DNA of 64,000 nucleotides, from positions 62,001-126,000 of the forward strand of contig OZ007029.1 of assembly GCA_963931575.1 (NCBI GenBank), given 5' to 3'. Positions 1 through 7,941 of the stretch are shown here, one piece after another; positions within the stretch are counted from its first letter, which is position 1; each line of letters begins with the position of its first letter. This stretch comes from Gastranaerophilus sp944325835 (GTDB lineage: Bacteria; Cyanobacteriota; Vampirovibrionia; Gastranaerophilales; Gastranaerophilaceae). The position numbers and the translations under genes are program-made. The notes beneath the pieces are model-generated. The model was not told the DNA's origin. It saw only the letters and a program-made list of their open reading frames with translations, and did no database searches.

Positions 1-2
1 TT

Positions 3-1751
3 GACCAGTCAATTTACAGCTGGCGTGGGGCTGATTACACAATTATTATGAATTTCCAAAAAGATTTCAAAAATGCCAAATTGATTAAACTGGAGCAGAA
101 CTACCGCTCGACTGCCAATATTTTGAACGTTGCAAACGCAATTATTGAAAACAACGTTGACCGCGTTGATAAGGTTCTTTATTCCCAAAAAGGCGACGGG
201 GAACTCTTAGATTATTTTGAGGCGCAGGATGAGGCGGATGAGGCAAACTATATTGTAAGCCGGATTAAACAGACAAATGACGGCAACTACAACCGCTATG
301 CAATTCTTTACCGTACAAATTCCCAATCCCGTGCAATTGAAGAAGCGTGTATGGCGGCCGGTATTCCATACAGAATTTACGGCGGGTTGAAGTTCTATGA
401 CCGTAAGGAAATTAAAGATATTCTTGCGTATTTGAAATTAATCTATAATACGGATGATTCTCAAAGTTTTAAACGTATTGTTAATGTCCCGAAACGCGCA
501 ATCGGCGATACTACAATCAAAAATCTCCAAACTTTCGCTGATAAACACGATGTTAGCCTTTTTGAGGCCGTAAAACTTCTTGATGAGAAGGAAAATGACA
601 TTTCAACAAAGGTTCGCACAAAACTCAAAGATTTTTGTGAATTGATTTTGAAGTTCAAAAATGCGCAAAATTCGTATTCATTACATGAATTTGTAACCCT
701 TGTTATCGAAAAAACAGGTTATCTCGCAGAACTTCAAAGCCAGAATACTGCAGAAGCCGAAGCGGATATTGAAAACCTGCAGGAATTGGTTAACGTTGCA
801 GGTGAATTTGTTCCGGAAGATAACAACAATGTTCTTGGCGAATTCCTTCAACAGGTGGCACTTGTGTCTGACCTTGACAGTATGGATGATATTTCTAATA
901 ACGTTACACTTATGACGCTTCACGCGGCAAAAGGACTGGAATTTCCGGTAGTATTTCTTGCGGGGCTTGATGAAGGTATTTTCCCTCACCAGCGTTCGCT
1001 TACCAATAACAAAGAAATGGAAGAAGAACGCCGGCTTATGTATGTTGGTGTTACCAGAGCGGAAGAAAAATTATACCTGACCTCCGCAAAACGCCGTCAA
1101 ACGTGGGGTGAATACAAATACTACATGCCAAGTCGTTTCTTAGACGAAATCCCGCCGCAATTGGTTAATAAAACAGTATTCAGCGGAAGCACTCAGGATT
1201 CCTCAACTTTCAGAAATGCGGTTTCTAAAGTTAAAACAGGTCATTCGAAATTTTCTTACGGCGCGGTTCAGGCAGACAGTGACGGCTATGTACGACCAAC
1301 AACAGGGTTCGGCAAAAATTTTGTTGCGCCTAATTCCCGCCGGCCGGTAGAAGAACAGCCTAAAAAATCCTCTTATTCATACGGCGGCTATCAAAAACCC
1401 GTTCGCACGCCAAGCCGCACTATCCTTGTGAAATCTTCCGTTAACAAGGCTAAAGAAGAAGAAAAAATTAAAGAGTTTTTCAAAGATAACGCAATAAAAC
1501 GCATGCTTCAGGAACGCAACAAGCAGGAGCAGGAATCTGAAATCGAAAAACAAAAGCTTGAAGAAGAACGTATGAATAAAGTCGTGGATGAAATTTTTGC
1601 TCAAGGCGACAGGGTTTTCCACGAAAAACTTGGCGTAGGGCATATCTTAGACGTAATGCAGGTCGGTTCAAGCACTATGTACACAATTGACTTCGGCGCC
1701 GGCGGCAAAAAAGCAATGGATGCAGCGTATGCCAGATTGAAACGATTTTAA
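3..1751 (+). CDS. pcrA: ATP-dependent DNA helicase PcrA/UvrD, 5' end cut by window
   Basis: Superfamily 1A 3'-5' DNA helicase used in repair and replication restart. The frame is already open at base 3 and reads DQSIYSWRGADY before the first ATG at 48, so the true start lies outside the window and the Walker A/B part of domain 1 is missing. Visible helicase motifs are QNYRST (motif IV), the YAILYRTN segment, TLHAAKGLEF followed by GLDEGIFPHQRS (motif V region) and EEERRLMYVGVTRA (motif VI). After a low-complexity, charged linker, the last 50 residues contain the PcrA-type end GDRVFHEKLGVG, which favours PcrA over Rep. Nothing in the visible part looks broken. Confidence 0.95.
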   Translation, partial: DQSIYSWRGADYTIIMNFQKDFKNAKLIKLEQNYRSTANILNVANAIIENNVDRVDKVLYSQKGDGELLDYFEAQDEADEANYIVSRIKQTNDGNYNRYAILYRTNSQSRAIEEACMAAGIPYRIYGGLKFYDRKEIKDILAYLKLIYNTDDSQSFKRIVNVPKRAIGDTTIKNLQTFADKHDVSLFEAVKLLDEKENDISTKVRTKLKDFCELILKFKNAQNSYSLHEFVTLVIEKTGYLAELQSQNTAEAEADIENLQELVNVAGEFVPEDNNNVLGEFLQQVALVSDLDSMDDISNNVTLMTLHAAKGLEFPVVFLAGLDEGIFPHQRSLTNNKEMEEERRLMYVGVTRAEEKLYLTSAKRRQTWGEYKYYMPSRFLDEIPPQLVNKTVFSGSTQDSSTFRNAVSKVKTGHSKFSYGAVQADSDGYVRPTTGFGKNFVAPNSRRPVEEQPKKSSYSYGGYQKPVRTPSRTILVKSSVNKAKEEEKIKEFFKDNAIKRMLQERNKQEQESEIEKQKLEEERMNKVVDEIFAQGDRVFHEKLGVGHILDVMQVGSSTMYTIDFGAGGKKAMDAAYARLKRF

Positions 1752-1760
1752 AATGTATAT

Positions 1761-1846
1761 GTCATGCTGAACTTGTTTCAGCATCTATCCGGTGAGGCAG
1801 TTTGAGTTCAACGCTGGACAGATCCCGAAACTAGTTCGGGATGACA
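1761..1846. repeat. REP-like paired palindrome, copy R1
   Basis: Two short hairpins about 50 bases apart: GTCATGCTGAAC-TTGTTTCAGCAT at the left and GATCCCGAAAC-TAGTTCGGGATGAC at the right. The outer ends are GTCAT and ATGAC, so the whole unit is an inverted repeat. Related copies lie at 32063-32147, 43103-43187 and, interrupted, 4160-4355. This copy fills most of the gap between pcrA and the acetyltransferase gene. Confidence 0.8.
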
Positions 1847-1890
1847 AAGATAATATTTCGTAGTTACAATTTTTATGGTAAAAAGTATTT

Positions 1891-2442
1891 ATGGCAGATT
1901 TCAAAATTAAAATCAGACGAATGCAAAAACGCGATCTTGATCAGGTGGAAAAGATTGAGGCGGAGGCTTACGGCCCGCACCACTGGTCGAAAGAAGCGTT
2001 TGCTAATGAATTAACCAATAGTTACGCCCGTTATTATGTTGCGTTGAACGAAAATGACGAAGTAATCGGTTATATGGGACTCTGGCATGTTATTGATGAA
2101 GCGCATTTCTCTACGATTTGTGTTTCTCCGGACTACCGCCGCAGGCATGTCGGCGAGGCGCTTTTCAAACGCCTTATTGATGATTGCTATGAAAACCTGA
2201 TTAAATATATAACCCTTGAGGTTCGGGTGAGCAACCTCAAGGCGCAGCATTTGTATAAAAAATACGGGTTGAAAAACCTCGGCACGCGCAAAGGTTATTA
2301 TCAGGATAATAATGAAGATGCTTATATCATGTGGTCTGAAAATATTTTTTATGATAAATTTAAACAGATTTATGATAAGAATGTCAGAGAGTTGGAACAA
2401 AAAATAGAGATTGAAACAGGTGAAGAAGAAAAAGCTTATTAA
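1891..2442 (+). CDS. rimI: RimI-like GNAT N-acetyltransferase
   Basis: GNAT-fold enzyme of 183 residues that would transfer an acetyl group from acetyl-CoA to a protein N-terminus; in RimI the substrate is ribosomal protein S18. The acetyl-CoA loop is seen as VSPDYRRRHVGEALF, preceded by EAHFSTI. The family's C-terminal part is seen as LEVRVSNLKAQHLYKKYGL followed by a GYY and an EDAYIM segment. About 30 residues beyond the usual RimI end are charged and probably a tail. There is only a weak ribosome site before the ATG. The 3' end overlaps the start of the next gene by about 20-30 bases, which suggests coupled translation. Other GNAT substrates cannot be excluded. Confidence 0.8.
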   Translation: MADFKIKIRRMQKRDLDQVEKIEAEAYGPHHWSKEAFANELTNSYARYYVALNENDEVIGYMGLWHVIDEAHFSTICVSPDYRRRHVGEALFKRLIDDCYENLIKYITLEVRVSNLKAQHLYKKYGLKNLGTRKGYYQDNNEDAYIMWSENIFYDKFKQIYDKNVRELEQKIEIETGEEEKAY

Positions 2443-3079
2443 TAAAACAAAAAATAACGAAGATATCCGTTTTTCTCTCGGAACGCTGGTTCTGCTGCTT
2501 TTCTGTACTTTTATACTTGTTGTTTCGACATTTGTTTCACTGGATGTTTTCTATCCTGTAATCCCGAGCGCGCAGGATGGTGTGAACGGGTTAAAATGGG
2601 AAGATTTTTTTGAAACATTTTCAATAATCCCGCAGGTTCCGGCCGTAATCTTTATCGGAGCTCTTTTGGGACGGAAATTTGCGACGGTTTCTATTGTGTT
2701 TTATATTTTGCTGGGACTATTTTTGCTCCCGGTTTTTGCGCTTGGTGGTGGAATTACTTATGTCGCGCAGTACGGGTTCGGGTATATTCTTGCCTATATT
2801 CCGGCGGTCTGGCTGCTCGGTCTGGCGGTAAAAGACGGTTTTAACCTGAAAAGTATTGCGCTGGGCGTTTTGTATGCGGTTCTTGCGATACATTTAATCG
2901 GAATAGCTTATATGGCAATAATTGTGACGATAAAAGGCGACGGCTGGCCGTTTATGAAAGGCTGGATAATTAATCAAAGCGGCTGGAAGGTTGTGTTTGA
3001 TTATGTGTTGAGTTTTGCGCTGGTGTATTTTACAAGGCTTTTGCGCCCGCTGATGTGGTGTTACAAAAAACCGTATTAA
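2420..3079 (+). CDS. bioY: BioY-like biotin transporter substrate-binding membrane protein
   Basis: About 220-residue integral membrane protein with roughly six helices. The segment PQVPAVIFIGALLGRKF, then YILLGLFLLPVFALGGG and a glycine- and tyrosine-rich stretch ending in a cytoplasmic-type helix, follow the BioY (S component of ECF transporters) pattern. It would bring biotin into the cell, alone or with a shared EcfAT module that is not in this window. The start is uncertain: a TTG at 2411 and a GTG at 2420 are both possible and both lie inside the end of the preceding gene. The C-terminal 60 residues are longer than usual, with an extra hydrophobic segment. A shared hairpin terminator follows. 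Confidence 0.75.
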   Translation: MKKKKLINKTKNNEDIRFSLGTLVLLLFCTFILVVSTFVSLDVFYPVIPSAQDGVNGLKWEDFFETFSIIPQVPAVIFIGALLGRKFATVSIVFYILLGLFLLPVFALGGGITYVAQYGFGYILAYIPAVWLLGLAVKDGFNLKSIALGVLYAVLAIHLIGIAYMAIIVTIKGDGWPFMKGWIINQSGWKVVFDYVLSFALVYFTRLLRPLMWCYKKPY

Positions 3080-3081
3080 AA

Positions 3082-3109
3082 AGCGGGCGTGGTGTAATCC
3101 ACGCCCGTT
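3082..3109. terminator. Hairpin between convergent bioY and prepilin 1
   Basis: CGGGCGTGG-TGTAAT-CCACGCCCG forms a 9-bp GC-rich stem between two convergent genes. There are A residues on the left but only a short T-poor tail on the right, so it suits the minus-strand gene better. Confidence 0.6.
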
Positions 3110-3117
3110 GTAATATG

Positions 3118-4098
3118 TTACCGTTTAACGCACAGAATGCCCCAGTTGGATGTTCCTACTTCGGGAATTCTGTATTCACCATAATTAGCAACCATAACCC
3201 AGTTCGTTATTCCCGTTGACTGGACAATTTTTGAGGAAGAATACCAGTGATAAGTACCACCCGTTGTAAATGAATCAGAGATGAGATCTTTGTTGACGAA
3301 TAATGAAGCTAATTCATCTTTGGTTGGAATTCGGTATTCCTCCCCGGCTTGATGAGTACAGGCGGTGGCGGCTTCATCAGAGGTAACGCCCGTGATGACG
3401 TTTCTATATGGCATTGGTGCAACGACAACACTGTCGGTCGGATAAAGTATAGTCATAAAACCAATATCTTTGCCGATAGTGTTAGGACCTTTAGAGCCGT
3501 TCAAATCATAAATCATGTTTGCACAGATTTTTGGCTGGGCAAAATACCAGCCAGTTTCACCCATATTGGTAACACAGTTAGGGTTGTAAAAAGTCAGAAT
3601 ACTCTCACCGTTACCGGTTTCAAACGCGGCAGCTTTTGTGTCTAACATGGAATATGTATTATGTGTATATGAGTAAGAATAAGATACGGAGGTCATTTTA
3701 TCATTAAGTTCCGTAATTGTTGTCGGCATACTTCCCTGACGTGCATCCATAGTATTATAAGTAAGCGGAATTCCGCAGTCCTCAATATGATCGTTGTCAC
3801 AAATGTTGTTGATTTTCATGACTTTAGCAAGTCCATCTGTGATAAAAACCTCAGCTGCAGTGTCTATTATTGATGTTGAGCCGGCACTGTCCGTTTCTTC
3901 GCTTAATGTTCCATATCCGTTGAGTGCCGGCATGAGCGCAATAGCCTGCGACATACGGGCATAGAGAGCTTTTCTTTGGGTATTCCAAGTTCGTTCGTTG
4001 ATGTTGCCCGTGAGGCTTGGAAGTGTAATCGCCGCAACCACACCGATTATCGTGAGTGATAATAGAATTTCAGCCATTGTAAAGGCACTGAGTGCCAT
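3118..4098 (-). CDS. Type IV prepilin-like protein 1 with lectin-like C-terminal region
   Basis: Prepilin of about 326 residues from the ATG at 4098 (MALSA then FTMAEILLSLTIIGVVAA). Ala is at -1, Phe at +1 and Glu at +5 of the cleavage site, followed by a hydrophobic helix. The body contains paired cysteines (CDNDHIEDCG), a conserved YDLNGSKGPNTIGKD stretch and a C-terminal part with RIPTKDELASLF and WYSSS, ending CVKR. This last part resembles Lcl_C/DUF1566 domains, which have a C-type-lectin-like fold. The frame is open upstream through an interrupted REP-like repeat to a 12-G run (4402-4413), beyond which an ATG at 4462 has a good AAAGGAT ribosome site. With 12 G that ATG is out of frame; with 11 or 14 G it would be fused to this gene. 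See findings on phase variation. Confidence 0.85.
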   Translation of the reverse strand: MALSAFTMAEILLSLTIIGVVAAITLPSLTGNINERTWNTQRKALYARMSQAIALMPALNGYGTLSEETDSAGSTSIIDTAAEVFITDGLAKVMKINNICDNDHIEDCGIPLTYNTMDARQGSMPTTITELNDKMTSVSYSYSYTHNTYSMLDTKAAAFETGNGESILTFYNPNCVTNMGETGWYFAQPKICANMIYDLNGSKGPNTIGKDIGFMTILYPTDSVVVAPMPYRNVITGVTSDEAATACTHQAGEEYRIPTKDELASLFVNKDLISDSFTTGGTYHWYSSSKIVQSTGITNWVMVANYGEYRIPEVGTSNWGILCVKR

Positions 4099-4159
4099 CC
4101 ACAAGGGTTGAACATGACTTTTTAACGCCCAACCCAAACAGGAAGCCGCCTCAGGCGGT

Positions 4160-4355
4160 GTCATTCCGAACTCGTTTCGGAATCTGTCCAACGATACCGA
4201 CAGCACGCCATGCTGGATAGATCCTGAATCTGTCTTGGATTTGCTCCACGCTCGCAGAGTTTCGCCTAAGGAGCTTTGCTCCAACCGGCTCAATCTGCTC
4301 GCTATCCGGCTTTCACTTTGTTCAGCCGTACGCAAATCCGCAAGTTCAGGATGAC
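4160..4355. repeat. REP-like paired palindrome, copy R4, interrupted
   Basis: Left hairpin GTCATTCCGAACTCGTTTCGG at 4160 and a right half GATCCTGAA (4220-4228) separated from its partner AAGTTCAGGATGAC (4342-4355) by about 113 bases of unrelated sequence. In the other copies the two halves are joined by a loop of a few bases. The element lies in the stretch between the G-run and the prepilin start and is translated without a stop in the prepilin frame. Confidence 0.65.
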
Positions 4356-4401
4356 ATTGTGGACTAACATCCTCACCACCTAAATTTGCGACTAATGTTT
4401 G

Positions 4402-4413
4402 CCCCCCCCCCCC
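4402..4413 (-). repeat. Homopolymer tract, 12 G on the coding strand, prepilin 1
   Basis: Twelve consecutive C on the plus strand, i.e. 12 G on the strand of prepilin 1. It lies 16 codons after the ATG at 4462. Reading from that ATG with 12 G reaches a stop at about 4383; with 11 or 14 G the frame stays open into the prepilin. Confidence 0.9.
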
Positions 4414-4693
4414 TGACCAGAATGCCCATAGTACAAGGGTTTTCAGCTTCTAAATTTTTCATAAGTTTTTCTATCCTTTCTCCGGGCTATCTCCCGGGTC
4501 TAATTATGCTGCCGGCAAAAACGCCGGAACATTCTTTTTGTTGCGTTGGGCTGGCAAGCCCAACCTACTTGTATAAGGCAATAGGTCATTAAGGCATTAG
4601 GGCAATAGGACTTTTTATTTTCATTTTGTCATAACGACTCATTGCCTTATTCACTTATTGCCTTATTGTCTGTTTTTCAATTATCTATTAATA

Positions 4694-4722
4694 ATTTTAA
4701 ACTATGTTCCTGAAAGTGTCAA
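4694..4722 (-). promoter_or_regulatory. Promoter of prepilin 1
   Basis: On the minus strand TTGACA (4717-4722), a 17-base spacer and TAAAAT (4694-4699). The same spacing is seen before prepilins 2 and 3. Downstream, before the ATG at 4462, come copies of AAGGCAATA-type segments (about 4575-4680) that match the leader of prepilin 3, then about 100 bases with two small hairpins that are absent from the other two loci. Confidence 0.7.
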
Positions 4723-4738
4723 CCCGTAGAATTCCAAA

Positions 4739-4856
4739 ATAAAGCAGTTCTCCGCCGTTCCGCCCCGCTGAACCGCGGGCCGTGCACGGCTTCGCTGTCT
4801 AATACGCCACTCAAAAATCTCGCTCACGTACCTTATCGCGAGATTTTCTCGGACAA
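4739..4856 (-). repeat. Dispersed element TGTCCGAG...CTGCTTTAT, copy A
   Basis: Shortest copy of a repeat with fixed ends: TGTCCGAGAAA at one end and GGAGAACTGCTTTAT at the other, here on the minus strand. Inside are TTTTGAGTGGCGTATTAGAC and a GCGGTTCAGC segment, shared with copies at 21711, 32518, 39645 and 55474. It lies between the end of tolC and the prepilin 1 promoter. Confidence 0.85.
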
Positions 4857-4882
4857 AATAAAGGCACCTGTAAAGGGTGCCA
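4850..4882 (-). terminator. Terminator of tolC
   Basis: On the minus strand GGCACC-CTTTACA-GGTGCC is followed by TTTATTTT. It lies about 80 bases past the tolC stop codon and abuts repeat copy A. Confidence 0.65.
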
Positions 4883-4961
4883 CAGAAATAGAGTTCAGTT
4901 AAAAAGAGGTGGCTGAGCCACTGCTATATCCGGTTTACTGGTTAGCTGCCAGCGTTATGAA

Positions 4962-6359
4962 TTATATTTTGCTTCCGGTTGATTTGTACAGACCGATGAA
5001 GCTTACTAATCTCTCTGTCTTATATTGGTTCAGCTGTTGTTCCAGACTTAACAAATTTTCTTCATATCGGAGCAGGTCAAATTTTGATATTACTCCTTCA
5101 CCGTATTTGTGTTCGTTAAGTTTGTAATTCTTGCTTTCCAGATCGTATTGTTTTACAAGCTGGTTGTAGCGTTTGTCATCTGATTTTAGGACGTACAAAG
5201 AATCGTTAACTTCCTGAATTGAAGTTAAATTTGTTTGAAGGTATGTTTCTAAAATTCTTTCATACTGGGCTTTTTTCATCTTTAAGTTGGCAACTCGCTG
5301 ACCGCCTGTAAATAAAGGCCACAACAAACCGCCGCCAATGCCGGCAAGCATATTTTTTGTTGTAAACATGCTTCCGAGGTCATTTGCGGTGAAAATGCCC
5401 ATGCCGCCGATAGTGATAGACGGCAGGAATTCTTTTTTCGCGACTCTTACATCCAGCCCTGCTTTTTCAACCGCAATTTCTGCCTTTAAGTAGTCAGGAC
5501 GGCTGGTGATAACCTCGGTTGCGATTTCTGCCGGAATAGTTTTGGAAATATTTATTTCGGCAAGAGTTTTTCTTTTAATCTGGTCGGCATTTTCAGGGCT
5601 TTCGCCGATTAAAACCGCAAATTGGTTTAACATTTTGTAATGTTGTTTTTTCATCTCAATAAAGTTGTTTTGTGCTGTAATAAAAGCTTTTTCGCTGTTT
5701 ACAACGTCCATTGAGGAGGAAATGCCTTCTTCAAAACGTAATTTTTCAAGCTCGTAAAGATTTTCACGAAGATTTACGATTTCCTCTTGAATTTTCAGCA
5801 TTTCATCCATTTGTACAATGTTAAGATACGTTGTACCGACGGCTGATGCTACCGAAATATGTGCGGAGCGTTCATCTTGTAATGATGCTTCGTAAGTTTT
5901 CTTAGTTGATTTTGTTTTATCTCTGTTTTTTAAGAATATATCGACTTCGTAACTTGCATATATCGGCAATGCAAATCCCCAGCCTGAACTTGTTGAACCC
6001 GGAAACTTGCTGAATCCCGGTAAAAATCCAGCGCCGACTTGCGGAAGTTCGGAAGCAAATTGCGCCTTCATTGCCTGATAGTATTCCTGAGTTGCAAGAG
6101 ATGATGCTTTCAGGTCATGGTTTTTTTCGATTGCCTGTCTTATGTATGCGGATAAATATTCATCTCCGAAGGAATCCCACCAGCCTAAATTTATGTAATC
6201 AAATTTATATTGGTTATCTTTAACTTTAGATTTCTTTACAAAAAGGCTTCTTTTTTGTTTAGGAGCAGAAGTATCTTCCTGTGCATTAATGGCCAGTGCC
6301 GGCATGCCGTATGTAGTTATTATACTAAGCAAAAGTGCTGCAGCTATTATCTTTTTCAA
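4962..6359 (-). CDS. tolC: TolC-family outer membrane efflux protein
   Basis: Outer-membrane factor of 465 residues that would form the exit duct of a tripartite drug pump. There is a signal peptide (positively charged MKK, hydrophobic core, cleavage near residue 23 after ALA), then two long alpha-helical repeats typical of the family, e.g. LRFEEGISSSMDVVNSEKAF in the first half and LNEHKYGEGVISKFDLLRYE in the second. The conserved LWPLFTGGQR segment near residue 345 is the OMF signature around the second beta-barrel hairpin. The gene is divergent from marR-emrA-emrB-emrB with about 106 bases between, which strongly suggests that the two units form one system and share control. Confidence 0.92.
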   Translation of the reverse strand: MKKIIAAALLLSIITTYGMPALAINAQEDTSAPKQKRSLFVKKSKVKDNQYKFDYINLGWWDSFGDEYLSAYIRQAIEKNHDLKASSLATQEYYQAMKAQFASELPQVGAGFLPGFSKFPGSTSSGWGFALPIYASYEVDIFLKNRDKTKSTKKTYEASLQDERSAHISVASAVGTTYLNIVQMDEMLKIQEEIVNLRENLYELEKLRFEEGISSSMDVVNSEKAFITAQNNFIEMKKQHYKMLNQFAVLIGESPENADQIKRKTLAEINISKTIPAEIATEVITSRPDYLKAEIAVEKAGLDVRVAKKEFLPSITIGGMGIFTANDLGSMFTTKNMLAGIGGGLLWPLFTGGQRVANLKMKKAQYERILETYLQTNLTSIQEVNDSLYVLKSDDKRYNQLVKQYDLESKNYKLNEHKYGEGVISKFDLLRYEENLLSLEQQLNQYKTERLVSFIGLYKSTGSKI

Positions 6360-6394
6360 CCTTTTGTCCTCCTACTTGACTTTTTTTATGATAG

Positions 6395-6406
6395 TATGTT
6401 AACATA
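6395..6406. promoter_or_regulatory. Candidate MarR operator in the tolC-marR intergenic region
   Basis: A perfect 12-base palindrome TATGTTAACATA lies midway between the divergent tolC and marR starts, followed by a second inverted repeat GTTG-TAAATG-CAAC. MarR proteins bind such short palindromes as dimers. Assignment is by position only. Confidence 0.5.
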
Positions 6407-6465
6407 ACTTTGTTGTAAATGCAACATGTATTTTTTGAAACAAAGATTAAAATTATAAGGAAGAT

Positions 6466-6921
6466 ATGAATAATCATTATATAGATTCAATTTATTACGA
6501 TTTACAGTTAACATCAAATATTATGAAAAAACTTGGTGAACAAGTGTTTGAGAAATTATCACTTGGTATTACGCCTCTTGAACACGCAACATTAGATACA
6601 ATTTTTTGTAATGCGGGAATCTGCCAGAGAGATTTAGCTAAGTTAATATTTAAGGATAGGGCTAATACAGGCAGAATTTTGGATTCACTTGAGGAAAAAG
6701 GTTTTATAACCCGTTTTATAGATGTTAAAAATAACAGACTGGTAAAGAAAATGGGGATTACCGAGAAAGGGCTTCTGAAACTGGAAGAGGTTAATGAAAA
6801 ATTTGAGCAGCTTTTTCAGGATCTTGAAAAGACCGTAAACAAGAAGGAAATCGAAAAAACCCAGAAATCTTTGAAAAAACTCAGAGAAACACTTTTAGAA
6901 ATTGTAAACATGAATATATAA
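6466..6921 (+). CDS. MarR-family transcriptional regulator
   Basis: Regulator of 151 residues with a winged helix. The recognition part reads LEHATLDTIFCNAGICQRDL then RANTGRILDSLEEKGFI and a wing with two basic residues (NNRLVKKMGITEKG), as in MarR/EmrR/SlyA. It opens a four-gene efflux operon (12 bases before emrA) and is divergent from tolC, so it most likely represses both sides and is released by a drug ligand. The ribosome site AAGGAAG is well placed. The ligand cannot be read from sequence. Confidence 0.9.
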   Translation: MNNHYIDSIYYDLQLTSNIMKKLGEQVFEKLSLGITPLEHATLDTIFCNAGICQRDLAKLIFKDRANTGRILDSLEEKGFITRFIDVKNNRLVKKMGITEKGLLKLEEVNEKFEQLFQDLEKTVNKKEIEKTQKSLKKLRETLLEIVNMNI

Positions 6922-6933
6922 GATGAGGTAGAT

Positions 6934-7929
6934 ATGGCAGAAGAAAATCAAACAGAACAACAAACAGAAGTTAAACAAAAGAAGAAAATGCCGCTGTGGG
7001 CAGTAATTACAATCGTCGCAGTTGTAGTTGTTTGTCTGGGCTTTTTTATACATGACATACTTCGTTATCAGTCGACTGACGATGCTTATGTAGAAACAAC
7101 AACGGTTTCGGTTGCGCCGAAGGTCAGCGGTGAAATCGTTGAAGTTTTTGTAACAGATAACCAATATATCCACGCAGGTGATGTTGTTGCAAGAATTGAT
7201 GATATTGACTATAAAATTAAACTTGAACAGGCCGAGGCAAAATATGAAAGAACGCTTTTAAACCAAAAAAATGCAAAAGCGACTTTCAATGCAAGACAAA
7301 CTGATATTGAAGTTGCGCAAAAAGATTTGGAGCGTTATAAAAATCTATACGCTAAAGGTGCGGTTTCAAAACAAACACTTGACAATGCACAGGCGAAATA
7401 TGATTCGGCTGTAGCAGGCCACACAAGTGCGGAACAAAGTTTGTTCTCTGATAAGAAAGACAGAGTTGCCGATGCTGATTTGAAAGAGATTAAAGCTCAA
7501 AGAGATTGGGCTGCGCAACAGTTAAAATATACTGAAATCATTGCGCCTCAATCAGGTTACGTTACTTCAAGACGTGTTGAAAAAGGTATGTATGCGCAAG
7601 TCGGAACACCTTTATTCACAATAGTTCCTGATAATGTGTGGATTGTTGCAAACTATAAGGAAAACCAGCTTACATATATGAAAGAAGGTCAGCCGGTTGA
7701 TATTAAAATTGATACATATCCGGGTAAAGTATTTAAAGGAAAAATTGACAGTATACAAAGAAGTTCCGGCGCAAAGGCAAGTCTTTTCCCGCCTGAAAAC
7801 GCTGTAGGTTCATTCGTTAAGATTGTTCAACGTATACCTGTAAAAATTGTTATCACCGAAGATTATGACAGAGAAGAATACAAAGTCATTCCTGGCATGT
7901 CTGTAATACCAAAAGTTAAAGTTAGATAG
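6934..7929 (+). CDS. emrA: HlyD/EmrA-type membrane fusion protein
   Basis: Periplasmic adaptor of 331 residues joining an inner-membrane MFS pump to TolC. After a charged N-terminus comes one membrane anchor (about 19-43), then the family signature STDDAYVETTTVSVAPKVSG, the biotinyl-lipoyl half IDDIDYKIKLEQAEAKYER, a coiled-coil hairpin (about 100-190) and the second lipoyl half TEIIAPQSGYV. The C-terminal beta-barrel includes GQPVDIKIDTYPGKVFKGK. Order and spacing (13 bases to the next gene) match emrA-emrB operons. Confidence 0.93.
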   Translation: MAEENQTEQQTEVKQKKKMPLWAVITIVAVVVVCLGFFIHDILRYQSTDDAYVETTTVSVAPKVSGEIVEVFVTDNQYIHAGDVVARIDDIDYKIKLEQAEAKYERTLLNQKNAKATFNARQTDIEVAQKDLERYKNLYAKGAVSKQTLDNAQAKYDSAVAGHTSAEQSLFSDKKDRVADADLKEIKAQRDWAAQQLKYTEIIAPQSGYVTSRRVEKGMYAQVGTPLFTIVPDNVWIVANYKENQLTYMKEGQPVDIKIDTYPGKVFKGKIDSIQRSSGAKASLFPPENAVGSFVKIVQRIPVKIVITEDYDREEYKVIPGMSVIPKVKVR

Positions 7930-7941
7930 CGTAGAAATAAA

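Noticed and set aside
4099..4335. Prepilin 1 start at the TTG 4335
   Set aside because: No ribosome site and the sequence is repeat-derived; it is only part of the open stretch that would be read if the G tract were in phase.
4575..4680. Repeated AAGGCAATA segments as a CRISPR or tandem repeat array
   Set aside because: Units are irregular, without equal spacers, and the same segments occur in the other two pilin leaders, so they are part of a leader structure.
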